Assembly: GCA_965247015.1 (NCBI GenBank)
Contig: CBDFGG010000004.1
Location: 806,001 to 870,000, forward strand
Origin: JAIXWP01 sp965247015
Lineage (GTDB): Bacteria > Bacteroidota > Bacteroidia > Flavobacteriales_D > Sanyastnellaceae
Direction of reading: 5' to 3'
Length of the DNA: 64,000 nucleotides
Made by a program: the position numbers and the translations under genes. Positions 47,517 to 54,510 of this stretch are shown one piece after another; the stretch's first letter is position 1, and every line of letters begins with the position of its first letter. A model generated the notes under the pieces. That model was given only the letters and a program-made list of their open reading frames with translations. It did not search any database and had not been told where the DNA came from.

Positions 47517-48053
47517 ATGAAAAAACTATTGCTACTTGCTCTAACTGTGTTCACCCTTTCTGCTTGTGATTCAGCGAAGCCAAAAACAATAACAGTTGAT
47601 GGTAAATACTCCATTACCATCCCTTCCTTTCTCACGAAATCAGACCTGCCTGCGGGAGAGTATACCGTTCAATATGAAAATGTACCAAAAGCATTTCACC
47701 TAGTAACAATGGATGAAACGATGCAAGAAATGCAAAAGGCATACGAAGAAGCTGGTCTTACTGAATTGTATGAAAATAATCTTGATTCTTACACCGAGAT
47801 TGTCTTTAATGCCATGGAAGAAGGTATTGACATGTATAAAAAATCTACACCTGTAGATACTACCATCAACGGCTTACCTGCAAAGCTTTTAAAATTCAAT
47901 GCAAATGTGGAAGGTTTCGATTTATTCTATACCGCTGCAGCATATCAAGGAAAGGACACTTATCATCAAGTGATGACTTGGACTTTGACAGAAAAACAAG
48001 CCGAATTCGAAAAACAGATGGAAGACATCATGTATTCGTTTAAGGAAATCTAA
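47517..48053 (+). CDS. Putative lipoprotein of unknown function
   Basis: 178 aa. A lipoprotein signal peptide ends in the lipobox LSAC with Cys17, so the mature protein should be membrane-anchored through a lipid. The rest (ITVDGKYSITIPSFLTKSDL ... MTWTLTEKQAEFEKQMEDIM) resembles small periplasmic lipoproteins with a PsbP/DUF1795-like layout, but I cannot name a family with confidence. The gene follows the GCCGAG palindrome and is followed 6 nt after its stop by an eight-unit GACAARR heptamer array. Confidence 0.72.
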   Translation: MKKLLLLALTVFTLSACDSAKPKTITVDGKYSITIPSFLTKSDLPAGEYTVQYENVPKAFHLVTMDETMQEMQKAYEEAGLTELYENNLDSYTEIVFNAMEEGIDMYKKSTPVDTTINGLPAKLLKFNANVEGFDLFYTAAAYQGKDTYHQVMTWTLTEKQAEFEKQMEDIMYSFKEI

Positions 48054-48059
48054 TTCAAT

Positions 48060-48115
48060 GACAAGGGACAAGAGACAAGGGACAAGAGACAAGGGACAAA
48101 TGACAAATGACAAAT
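48060..48115. repeat. Heptamer array (GACAAGG/GACAAGA/GACAAAT)8
   Basis: Eight consecutive 7-nt units: GACAAGG, GACAAGA, GACAAGG, GACAAGA, GACAAGG, then GACAAAT three times. It begins 7 nt after the lipoprotein stop. Confidence 0.9.
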
Positions 48116-48118
48116 GAT

Positions 48119-48133
48119 CTCGGCAAAGCCGAG
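48119..48133. repeat. CTCGGC-AAA-GCCGAG hairpin
   Basis: A 6-bp perfect stem with AAA loop, made of the same GCCGAG/CTCGGC core as the palindromes at 46328 and 47392. It lies just upstream of the SRPBCC gene. Confidence 0.7.
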
Positions 48134-48145
48134 GATAAATAACCA

Positions 48146-49126
48146 ATGACATCTTTTCTAGAAAAATATTTACCTCAAGATCACCAGAGACGCAAGTATA
48201 TTGCTATGGCAGTAACCATTGCAATATCGCTTGCTATGATAACTTTAGGCATATACTTTTTCGGCGAATATGGTCTTGCGATGTTTGTAATTACACCTTT
48301 CTTCTTAGGCACTTGCGTAACCATACTTTATGGATTTAAGAAAAACATCAGTGCAAAAGAAGCCACGCTACTTAGTTTTTCGACATTAGGAATGCTAGCA
48401 TTGTTCTTAGTCGTCTTTGCCGTTGAAGGTGTAATATGTATCATTATGGCCTTCCCAATTACACTTGCTGTCACATGGCTTGGTAGTGTGCTAGGGAGGG
48501 CGATACTGAATCAGAGTCCTGATAAAGGTCCTTTAACAATCATCATTCTGATTATTCTGATTCCATCCTATTCCTTCATTGAACAAGATTCCGACCCCGC
48601 ACTGACCTCGGTAACTACAGCCATTGAAATAAATGCCTCGCCAGAGGTTGTTTGGGAAAATGTACTTTCATTCCCAGAACTAAAAGAACCTACCGAATTT
48701 ATTTTTCAAACTGGCATTGCATATCCAATCAATGCGCGACTAGAAGGTACGGGTGTCGGAGCAATTAGACATTGCAATTTTACTACTGGTAGTTTCGTTG
48801 AACCAATCACTATTTGGAACGAACCAAACTTACTAAAATTCGATGTAAAAGATCAGCCAGCTCCAATGAAGGAAATGAGCTTTTGGGATATTGATGCGCC
48901 ACATTTACACGATTACTTCGTTTCCAAAGAAGGCCAATTCAAACTCACAAAACTTCCAAATGGAAATACGCTGCTAGAAGGCACAACCTGGTATTATCAC
49001 AACATACGCCCGGTCTTCTACTGGAAACTTTGGAGTGATCACATCATTCATAAAATTCATCTTCGTGTTTTAGAACATATCAAAGAAAATGCAGAGGAAG
49101 CGGAACAAGGGACAAATGACAAGTGA
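48146..49126 (+). CDS. Membrane protein with C-terminal SRPBCC-like domain
   Basis: 326 aa. About four transmembrane segments occupy residues 15-150 (IAMAVTIAISLAMITLGI, MFVITPFFLGTCVTILYGF, two between 70 and 115, and ILIILIPSYSF). The rest (ALTSVTTAIEINASPEVVWE ... FWDIDAPHLHDYF ... LLEGTTWYYHN) reads as an SRPBCC/START-like beta-grasp fold that usually binds a hydrophobic ligand. Its function is unknown. The C-terminus E-Q-G-T-N-D-K-stop is encoded inside a heptamer array, so the repeat supplies the last codons and the stop. Confidence 0.75.
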   Translation: MTSFLEKYLPQDHQRRKYIAMAVTIAISLAMITLGIYFFGEYGLAMFVITPFFLGTCVTILYGFKKNISAKEATLLSFSTLGMLALFLVVFAVEGVICIIMAFPITLAVTWLGSVLGRAILNQSPDKGPLTIIILIILIPSYSFIEQDSDPALTSVTTAIEINASPEVVWENVLSFPELKEPTEFIFQTGIAYPINARLEGTGVGAIRHCNFTTGSFVEPITIWNEPNLLKFDVKDQPAPMKEMSFWDIDAPHLHDYFVSKEGQFKLTKLPNGNTLLEGTTWYYHNIRPVFYWKLWSDHIIHKIHLRVLEHIKENAEEAEQGTNDK

Positions 49127-49138
49127 CAAATGACAGGT
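49104..49138. repeat. Heptamer array (GACAAAT/GACAAGT) spanning a stop codon
   Basis: Five 7-nt units: AACAAGG, GACAAAT, GACAAGT, GACAAAT, GACAGGT. The stop of the SRPBCC gene (49124-49126) is inside. Same family as 48060-48115 on the other side of that gene. Confidence 0.85.
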
Positions 49139-49200
49139 GACTGACAAACATTCCCGCGCTCCGCATGACGATAAAAACAGAGAACCAAAAACCATATTCC

Positions 49201-49782
49201 ATGAAAAGATATCTATTGATATTAATTTTGGTTTGCATTCTGAATGCTGGATTCGGACAAGACTTTTATCAACGACTGGCAGATTCTTGTTTTGTTCTCA
49301 CAAAGCAAAAAGTAGATTACGATCCCTCTTATTTTACTATTCCATATCCTAACGGAGATGTGCCTGCTGATAAAGGTGTGTGCACCGATGTCATTATTCG
49401 AGCCTATCGAAAAGTCGGAATCGATTTACAAAAAACGGTTCATGAGGATATGAAAGCAAACTTTGGTAAGTATCCTAAAATATGGGGATTGCCAAAACCG
49501 GATAAAAATATCGACCACCGTCGTGTGCCAAATTTGATGACCTACTTCACAAGACAAGGAAGCCAATTATCTATTTCGCAAAATGCGGAAGATTATAAGC
49601 CTGGAGATATCGTTTGCTGGAACCTCGGCGGTAACATCACACATATAGGCATGGTCTCAAATAAAAAAACTTCCGATGACAAAAGATTCATGATCATTCA
49701 TAACATCGGCGCAGGTCAAGTGCTCGAAGATTGTTTATTCTCCTTCACCATCATCGGACATTATAGACACGGAAGTAAATAA
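49201..49782 (+). CDS. DUF1287 family secreted protein
   Basis: 193 aa from the ATG at 49201 (MKRYLLILILVC); an ATG 36 nt upstream lacks a signal-like start. The signal peptide ends near NAGFGQ (20). The mature part shows GVCTDVIIRAYRKVGIDLQ (Cys-containing helix), PDKNIDHRRVPNLMTYF, DYKPGDIVCWNLGG and HIGMVS, then IIHNIGAG, the layout of DUF1287, related to NlpC/P60 cysteine peptidases. Cys in CTDV and His in HIGMVS may be catalytic (inference). It is probably periplasmic and cell-wall related. It converges on a small gene 18 nt downstream. Confidence 0.85.
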   Translation: MKRYLLILILVCILNAGFGQDFYQRLADSCFVLTKQKVDYDPSYFTIPYPNGDVPADKGVCTDVIIRAYRKVGIDLQKTVHEDMKANFGKYPKIWGLPKPDKNIDHRRVPNLMTYFTRQGSQLSISQNAEDYKPGDIVCWNLGGNITHIGMVSNKKTSDDKRFMIIHNIGAGQVLEDCLFSFTIIGHYRHGSK

Positions 49783-49800
49783 TCTATAGGAACTCAAGCA

Positions 49801-49971
49801 TCACATCGAACTTCGAATCGTGTTCCTGATGAATTGCTTCTCATAATGTCGATTGCGACGCTTTTTTTTCTTATCAGCGCGCTTATCATTTCTTTTATCA
49901 ATAATAATCTCATCCAAACGATTCAAATCGTCTAGATCTTCAATATCATTCAAAGAATTTCGGCGAGGCAT
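49801..49971 (-). CDS. Small hypothetical basic protein
   Basis: 56 aa starting MPRRNSLNDIEDLDDLNRL. The N-terminal half is acidic (DIEDLDDLNRLDEII) and the C-terminal half is very basic (KRNDKRADKKKKRRNRHYEK). Both halves should be helical. The longer frame upstream (to 50106) runs into the GAACCAT repeat and does not look coding, so the ATG at 49971 was chosen. I recognise no family. The orderly composition and the position ending 18 nt from the convergent DUF1287 stop make a real gene more likely than not. Confidence 0.55.
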   Translation of the reverse strand: MPRRNSLNDIEDLDDLNRLDEIIIDKRNDKRADKKKKRRNRHYEKQFIRNTIRSSM

Positions 49972-50085
49972 AACACATCCTATTTCTGGAAAAAACTCTT
50001 TTAAAATAAAAAAGTTCATCCTTAAAGACGACACGCAAGCCTTCCTCTCCAAAATTCGTCGCCAATGGTCCGTGCCTGAAATTTT

Positions 50086-50120
50086 GAACCATGAACCATG
50101 AACCAAGAACCATGAACCAA
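50086..50120. repeat. Heptamer array (GAACCAT/GAACCAA)5
   Basis: Five 7-nt units: GAACCAT, GAACCAT, GAACCAA, GAACCAT, GAACCAA. It lies in the divergent spacer between the small basic protein and the VOC gene. It shares the 7-nt period but not the sequence of the GACAAAT arrays. Confidence 0.88.
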
Positions 50121-50159
50121 GAATTTTCTATCTTCGTTACTTACACTTAATCCATCAAA

Positions 50160-50516
50160 ATGCTTACAGCGATTCATCCAAAACTTCCTATGAGAAATAA
50201 GTCTGTGACCGCAGACTATTATATCCATCAGCTGGGATTTTCTGTGGTTGGTAATAGTGATTTTGAAGGTTATCTGATGATTAAAAAAGACAATATCGAG
50301 ATACATTTCTTCGAGCATAAAACACTAGTACCAGAAGAAAATGATGGACAGGTTTACATTCGATGTAAAAATATTGATGGCGTTTATCAAGCGCTCCTAG
50401 ACAAAAAAGTAAGCATACATCCAAATGGAAATCTAGGCACTAGACCCTGGGGTCAGCGCGAATTCTCGCTTCTAGACCCCGATAATAATCTGCTCACTTT
50501 CGGAGAAACCTCCTGA
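50160..50516 (+). CDS. VOC family protein (glyoxalase/bleomycin-resistance fold)
   Basis: 118 aa, a single VOC domain of two beta-alpha-beta-beta-beta halves: KLPMRNKSVTADYYIHQLGF ... YLMIKKDNIEIHFFEH, then QVYIRCKNIDGVYQALLDKK ... REFSLLDPDNNLLTFGE. This resembles bleomycin-resistance/dioxygenase-like proteins. Metal ligands are uncertain; the substrate cannot be told. TATCTTCG at 50129-50136 is a possible -7 element (one mismatch). It stands alone, 51 nt before the F420-type oxidoreductase gene. Confidence 0.85.
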   Translation: MLTAIHPKLPMRNKSVTADYYIHQLGFSVVGNSDFEGYLMIKKDNIEIHFFEHKTLVPEENDGQVYIRCKNIDGVYQALLDKKVSIHPNGNLGTRPWGQREFSLLDPDNNLLTFGETS

Positions 50517-50540
50517 GTGTAGCGCGGCTCTACTCACCTG

Positions 50541-50548
50541 TATATTTG
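50541..50548 (+). promoter_or_regulatory. -7 element before the F420-type oxidoreductase gene
   Basis: TATATTTG matches TAnnTTTG, 19 nt before the ATG at 50568. No -33 TTTG is at normal spacing. Confidence 0.35.
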
Positions 50549-50567
50549 AAACATTAAACTTCACGAA

Positions 50568-51191
50568 ATGAAAATTGCAATAATTGGATCTGGAAATGTT
50601 GGTGGTACACTTGCTCAAAAATGGATTGAAGCAGGTCATGACGTCATCATAGGAGCACGCATGCCACTAAGCGCGAAGAATGATGCATTGGTAGAAAAAA
50701 TAGGCGCCAATCGATTTACTTCGATTCAGGATGCTGTTTCAAAATCAGAAATAATTCTCATTTCTACTCCCGCTCCACAAGCCGCTCTGGTGGCGCAAAG
50801 TCTTGGCGATACCACTGACAAAATTATCATTGATTCAATGAATATTGTGATGGGACGCGGACCTGAAGGATACTCCAATACTGCAGATGCTATTCTCGCT
50901 AACACGAACACAAAAGATGTGGTAAAATGCTTTAACACCACGGGGTTCAACAATATGGTTGATCCAAATTATAATGGAACAGCCATTGACCTCTTCGTAG
51001 CCGGTGATAGCACCCGTGGAAAAGAAGCTGCCTCACAACTCGCGAAAGACGCTGGATTTGCAGAATGCTATGATATCGGCGGTAATGATAAACTTCAATT
51101 AATGGAACAATTCGCTTGGTTCTGGATTAACCTCGCAATGTTTCAAGGCCAAGGCCGTGACATCGGTTTCAAACTGCTTAGGAGAGGGTAG
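50568..51191 (+). CDS. NAD(P)-binding F420-oxidoreductase-like protein
   Basis: 207 aa. The N-terminal Rossmann fold MKIAIIGSGNVGGTLAQKW carries GxGxxG (7-12); IILISTPAPQAALVAQS and FNTTGFNNM fit the NADP oxidoreductase, coenzyme F420-dependent group (PF03807). Members outside F420-making organisms use NAD(P)H to reduce small substrates; the substrate is unknown. It is followed 93 nt later by a TetR regulator on the same strand, which may or may not control it. Confidence 0.85.
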   Translation: MKIAIIGSGNVGGTLAQKWIEAGHDVIIGARMPLSAKNDALVEKIGANRFTSIQDAVSKSEIILISTPAPQAALVAQSLGDTTDKIIIDSMNIVMGRGPEGYSNTADAILANTNTKDVVKCFNTTGFNNMVDPNYNGTAIDLFVAGDSTRGKEAASQLAKDAGFAECYDIGGNDKLQLMEQFAWFWINLAMFQGQGRDIGFKLLRRG

Positions 51192-51284
51192 AAATATTTT
51201 ATTCGACAGAATATTGGTGTTCTTTCAGTGCCTTACAAGAACAAAGATTTTCTTTGCATTAAAATTAAATAGAACATTGCTAAA

Positions 51285-51821
51285 ATGGCCAGTGATAGTA
51301 AAGACATTTGGATTAAAGCAGGATATAAAGATTTTGCAATAAACGGTTATCGTGAGCTTAAAATTGAACGACTTTCAATTGCAGTTGAAAAAAATAAATC
51401 CTCTTTCTATCATCACTTCGCTGATCTTGAAATATTCATTGATCTATTATTGAAACATCATATCGAGCAGGCCCGCATAATGGCTGATAAGGAAAGAAAT
51501 GCTCAAAATATTGATCCCGAGCTCGTTCATATCCTTGCAGAACATAGAATAGATCTCCTCTTTAATAGACAGCTTCGGATTAATAAAAACATTTCCAAGT
51601 TCGCAAAAACACTTGACATTTCAAATGAACTAACAGGAAACGGATTCATCCAAGTTTGGATGAAAGACTCCCCGCTAAATCTCACTCAACCACAAATCGA
51701 GGGGCTATTCTCTCTTGCACTTGAAAATTTCTTTCTTCAAATTCATCAAGACAATATTTCTGTGGAATGGCTGCAAGACTATTTCGCAGAACTTAAAAAA
51801 TTAACATCCAGTTTTGGCTAG
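51285..51821 (+). CDS. TetR/AcrR family transcriptional regulator
   Basis: 178 aa. The N-terminal TetR helix-turn-helix (about 8-55: IWIKAGYKDFAINGYRELKI, ERLSIAVEKNKSSFYHHF) precedes an all-helical ligand-binding domain. Regulators of this type usually repress nearby genes and are released by a small ligand. An 18-bp palindrome 6 nt after the stop (51828-51845) is a candidate operator for the next gene, a small membrane protein, or for readthrough control. Confidence 0.88.
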   Translation: MASDSKDIWIKAGYKDFAINGYRELKIERLSIAVEKNKSSFYHHFADLEIFIDLLLKHHIEQARIMADKERNAQNIDPELVHILAEHRIDLLFNRQLRINKNISKFAKTLDISNELTGNGFIQVWMKDSPLNLTQPQIEGLFSLALENFFLQIHQDNISVEWLQDYFAELKKLTSSFG

Positions 51822-51827
51822 TAGCAA

Positions 51828-51845
51828 TTAGACGGAACCGTCTAA
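51828..51845. promoter_or_regulatory. Candidate TetR operator palindrome
   Basis: TTAGACGG-AA-CCGTCTAA is a perfect 8+8 inverted repeat with a 2-nt centre. Such a short loop suits protein binding better than a hairpin. It lies between the tetR stop and the membrane-protein gene. Confidence 0.5.
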
Positions 51846-51891
51846 AATTGTCTTAGGCATCATCATAAACTTGTACTCAAATTATAATATT

Positions 51892-52323
51892 ATGATGACG
51901 CATGAGTTTCACAAACGATGGCTTAAAGTAAGTGCTTTTGTTATCGGTTCGTTCGGTCCAATTTTCTTTCTCGGTTCCATTTTGGAAACTTCCGAACCCG
52001 CAAGAATAACTTTAGATCTGTTAAGCTTCCCAATAGACGATCTCCAAACTTTTTCTGAATCAACTACCAGATTCCTATCTGCACTTACTGGAGGCTTTTT
52101 ATTTGGTTGGGGTGTAATGGTATGGTGTCTATCTTCTTGGGTTTATGATATTGCTCCTGAACAAGTCCGTAAAACGGTTCTAATAGGTCTTTTATCATGG
52201 TTTGTTCTTGACAGCACAGGTTCCGTTTTATCTGGCAATCCATCAAATGCTTTATTCAATATCCTTGTATTAGTTATTGCTGTAGGACCATTGTGGCGCC
52301 CAGCTCACTCACCCTTGAGCTAA
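51892..52323 (+). CDS. Small integral membrane protein of unknown function
   Basis: 143 aa from the ATG at 51892 (a second ATG follows directly). Four hydrophobic segments are visible: VSAFVIGSFGPIFFLGSI, FLSALTGGFLFGWGVMVW, VLIGLLSWFVLDSTGSV and ALFNILVLVIAVGPLW. I do not recognise the family. It follows tetR on the same strand with a palindrome between them, so it is the best candidate for a TetR-controlled gene. A TTG start 21 nt upstream is possible but unneeded. Confidence 0.72.
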   Translation: MMTHEFHKRWLKVSAFVIGSFGPIFFLGSILETSEPARITLDLLSFPIDDLQTFSESTTRFLSALTGGFLFGWGVMVWCLSSWVYDIAPEQVRKTVLIGLLSWFVLDSTGSVLSGNPSNALFNILVLVIAVGPLWRPAHSPLS

Positions 52324-52353
52324 AATAATAATTCATTTTACTATCTTGCATGC

Positions 52354-53217
52354 ATGTCGAGAAAGGAAAATGATCACATGCTGCCAGTGCATTCTTTGGA
52401 TGCACATTCATTGCATGTGAATATACTTCCCCTCGATCACACCAATCCATATGATTTCAAGCGAGAGCACCGACACTCCTATTTTGAAATCATGTTTATT
52501 GAAAATGGCGGAGGCAATCAACTGATTGATTTTGTCAACTATCCTGTAAAGGAAAATAGCTGTTACATCATTTGTCCACAACAAGTGCATTTGATGAATA
52601 GAAAAAACTCTTCGGGTACGCTATTACAATTTACTGAAGAAAGAATTAGCTCACCAGAGCTGAGTGCCGCCTTGAAACAGCATTCCTACACTGAAGGCGC
52701 ATCTATCATCTTCGAACAACAAGCAGAATCAATAAGTGAGTTTCAATCTCTAATTAATTTTTTGAAAAATCATGCACTTGAAAATTCGAAATCGAGTGCA
52801 TTATTTATGACACACCTTTTGCAATCCATCATTGCGTTGATGCTTCTAAAAAGAAGCAGTGCGCCCGCGTTAGCGATTGAAGAGGATAAGAAAGTACTGC
52901 TCGATTTTTATCAAATTTTAGATCTGCGATTCTCTGAAAATCTAGGGGTTAAAGACTACGCTTCTTTATTGTTTATATCAGAAAAAAAGCTTGCAAGTAT
53001 CACAAAAAAATATGCTGGTCTCACGCCACTCCAAGTGATTCATGACAGAATCATTCTTGAGGCCAAACGAATGTTGCTGTTTGAAGATTCCTCACATAAA
53101 GAAATTGCATTTCATTTGGGATTCGACTCTCCTGCTACATTCTCTGCTTTTATAAAAAACAAAACGGGACACTCACCCTCAGAGCTTTCAAAACAGTTGG
53201 CGGAAATTCACAAGTGA
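52354..53217 (+). CDS. AraC family transcriptional regulator
   Basis: 287 aa. An N-terminal cupin-like sensor (about 30-110: HRHSYFEIMFIENGGG, NSCYIICPQQVHLM) is followed by a C-terminal double helix-turn-helix (about 190-285: GVKDYASLLFISEKKLASIT, then KEIAFHLGFDSPATFSAFIK and TGHSPSEL). It should bind DNA and respond to a small effector; the target genes are unknown. It starts 30 nt after the membrane-protein gene. Confidence 0.9.
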   Translation: MSRKENDHMLPVHSLDAHSLHVNILPLDHTNPYDFKREHRHSYFEIMFIENGGGNQLIDFVNYPVKENSCYIICPQQVHLMNRKNSSGTLLQFTEERISSPELSAALKQHSYTEGASIIFEQQAESISEFQSLINFLKNHALENSKSSALFMTHLLQSIIALMLLKRSSAPALAIEEDKKVLLDFYQILDLRFSENLGVKDYASLLFISEKKLASITKKYAGLTPLQVIHDRIILEAKRMLLFEDSSHKEIAFHLGFDSPATFSAFIKNKTGHSPSELSKQLAEIHK

Positions 53218-53332
53218 AAGGCGCATATTCCTAACATGCCCTACTCTATCACATTCTACTTTTGATCTCAACAAAAAGGTAGAAGGGAAGCCTTAGAATT
53301 TCCCACATTTGTATTCACTAATTTCTTTCCAA

Positions 53333-53971
53333 ATGAAAAAGCTATTTTTCATCTTTTCTGCGTCTCTGTTGCTGATTGCACAGAAATCGCACGCTCAAGA
53401 AATCACTTGCGCAAACATCTCCTTTGTTGGCATAAATCCTAATCCAGATAATCCCGAAGAGTATCTCATTTCAATGGAATTTACAGATGCCAATAATGGT
53501 TTTATTAGCTACCCTTATTTACCCGCTGTTTTCAATAGTTCAGGTGATACAATTGGAGAAGGTTACATATTCTTCTTCGGTCAAATTGCAAATACGGTAA
53601 CTCAATACCCTATCACCGTCACTGAAGATTTCAATCCTTCAGAGTTCAATTTTCAATTTGTTTTTACAACCGAAATTGATACCGACACATGTTACTTCAG
53701 CTTCCTCGACATCAATAATGTTGAGACTACATTTCAAGAAGAAAACAACATAACCCTTTGGCCTAACCCTGCCAAGGATCAATTAAGTGTAGCGGTTCAA
53801 TCATCTATGATTGGTGCATCATACACTCTCATTGATATTTCAGGAAGAGTCATTGAAAAAAATATAATTCAATCAGAACGCACCACCCTCGATCTACAAG
53901 CGCTCCCAAGCGGCATGTACTTTATCAAAACAGACATTGACTCGTCCGTATATCGAGTTGTTAAAGAGTGA
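53333..53971 (+). CDS. T9SS type A sorting domain protein
   Basis: 212 aa from the ATG at 53333 (MKKLFFIFSASLLLIAQKS). The signal peptide ends SHAQ. A short beta-rich middle (ITCANISFVGINPNPDNPEE ...) of unknown fold precedes a type A T9SS sorting domain (about 140-212: NITLWPNPAKDQLSV, YTLIDISGRVIEK, LQALPSGMYFIKTD). It is exported by the type IX system and probably surface-attached or released. It is short for such cargo, with little besides the sorting domain. A G4T3 repeat starts 22 nt after the stop. Confidence 0.88.
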   Translation: MKKLFFIFSASLLLIAQKSHAQEITCANISFVGINPNPDNPEEYLISMEFTDANNGFISYPYLPAVFNSSGDTIGEGYIFFFGQIANTVTQYPITVTEDFNPSEFNFQFVFTTEIDTDTCYFSFLDINNVETTFQEENNITLWPNPAKDQLSVAVQSSMIGASYTLIDISGRVIEKNIIQSERTTLDLQALPSGMYFIKTDIDSSVYRVVKE

Positions 53972-53993
53972 AAGAGAAATGGGTTAGGAGAAA

Positions 53994-54025
53994 GGGGTTT
54001 GGGGTTTGGGGTTTGGGGTTTGGGG
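53994..54025 (+). repeat. G-quadruplex-type array (GGGGTTT)4GGGG
   Basis: Five G4 tracts separated by T3 on the + strand form a 7-nt-period array. The pattern is a classic intramolecular G-quadruplex sequence. Confidence 0.9.
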
Positions 54026-54066
54026 AAAAATTCAAAATTCAGCTTCGCTTATTCGGAATTCTTGGT

Positions 54067-54107
54067 TCCCTTCGCTAAACTTCGCTGACGCTACGTAACG
54101 CTCAGGG
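54067..54107. repeat. CCCTTCG...CTCAGGG element
   Basis: Begins TCCCTTCGCTAAAC and ends AACGCTCAGGG; related to 45517-45550. Confidence 0.5.
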
Positions 54108-54170
54108 CGGCGCTTGGTTCTTTGTTCTTGGAAAATTCATTCTCATTCTCCTACTCATTCTCATTCTGAT

Positions 54171-54191
54171 GATTCTCAATTCTCGATTCTC
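54171..54191. repeat. 7-nt-period array (GATTCTC/AATTCTC)3
   Basis: Three units, preceded at 54137-54170 by 6-nt TCATTC units. It is the reverse-strand form of the GAATCGA array at 54511. Confidence 0.65.
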
Positions 54192-54220
54192 GATGAGGTC
54201 GCTCCACGGATTTGCACCGC

Positions 54221-54240
54221 CCCCTTCGACAAGCTCAGGA
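54221..54240. repeat. CCCTTCGACAAGCTCAGGA repeat word
   Basis: CCCCTTCGACAAGCTCAGGA is a word I know as widely dispersed in many bacterial genomes; its reverse frame reads P-E-L-V-E-G in spurious proteins, as it does here. Confidence 0.6.
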
Positions 54241-54255
54241 AGGCGCTTCGACTCC

Positions 54256-54287
54256 GCATTTAATCTTCGCTTTGCTTGATTAAATGC
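54256..54287. repeat. 10-bp-stem inverted repeat
   Basis: GCATTTAATC and GATTAAATGC pair perfectly around a 12-nt loop. Confidence 0.75.
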
Positions 54288-54316
54288 TACGCTCAGGGAA
54301 CGAGACGCGCACAAAC

Positions 54317-54378
54317 AATGCGAAAAAGTCAAAAAAGTGGAAAGCAATTGCTTTCCACTTTTTTGACTTTTTCGCATT
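54317..54378. repeat. 62-bp perfect palindrome
   Basis: Two 31-nt arms are exact reverse complements with no spacer, centred between 54347 and 54348 on CAATTG. The arms contain CGAAAAAGTC and GTGGAAAGC. The T tract lies inside the stem, so this is not a simple terminator. Confidence 0.92.
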
Positions 54379-54415
54379 TATACGCAGCAAGCTGGGTCCT
54401 CGAGCGTAGAGAATG

Positions 54416-54438
54416 TTGTAATTGCTTTGCAATTACAA
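54416..54438. repeat. 9-bp-stem hairpin
   Basis: TTGTAATTG and CAATTACAA pair perfectly around CTTTG. Confidence 0.75.
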
Positions 54439-54510
54439 ACATGAACGGAGCGAGAGGCCCTTCCGTGGCCAAACCCCATCTCTAATCCCGAATAAGCGAA
54501 GCGGAATTTC

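Noticed and set aside
47372..47569. 65-codon frame across the GCCGAG palindrome
   Set aside because: It is made of repeat sequence and overlaps the better lipoprotein gene in another frame.
48060..50120. Heptamer arrays as a CRISPR array
   Set aside because: Units are 7 nt, contiguous and lack spacers; no cas genes are present.
51157..51342. 61-codon frame between the oxidoreductase and tetR
   Set aside because: It overlaps both real genes out of frame and lacks recognisable features.
53249..53284. Hairpin-like TTCTAC...GTAGAA after the AraC gene
   Set aside because: The stem is short and interrupted and no clear T tract follows; too weak to call a terminator.
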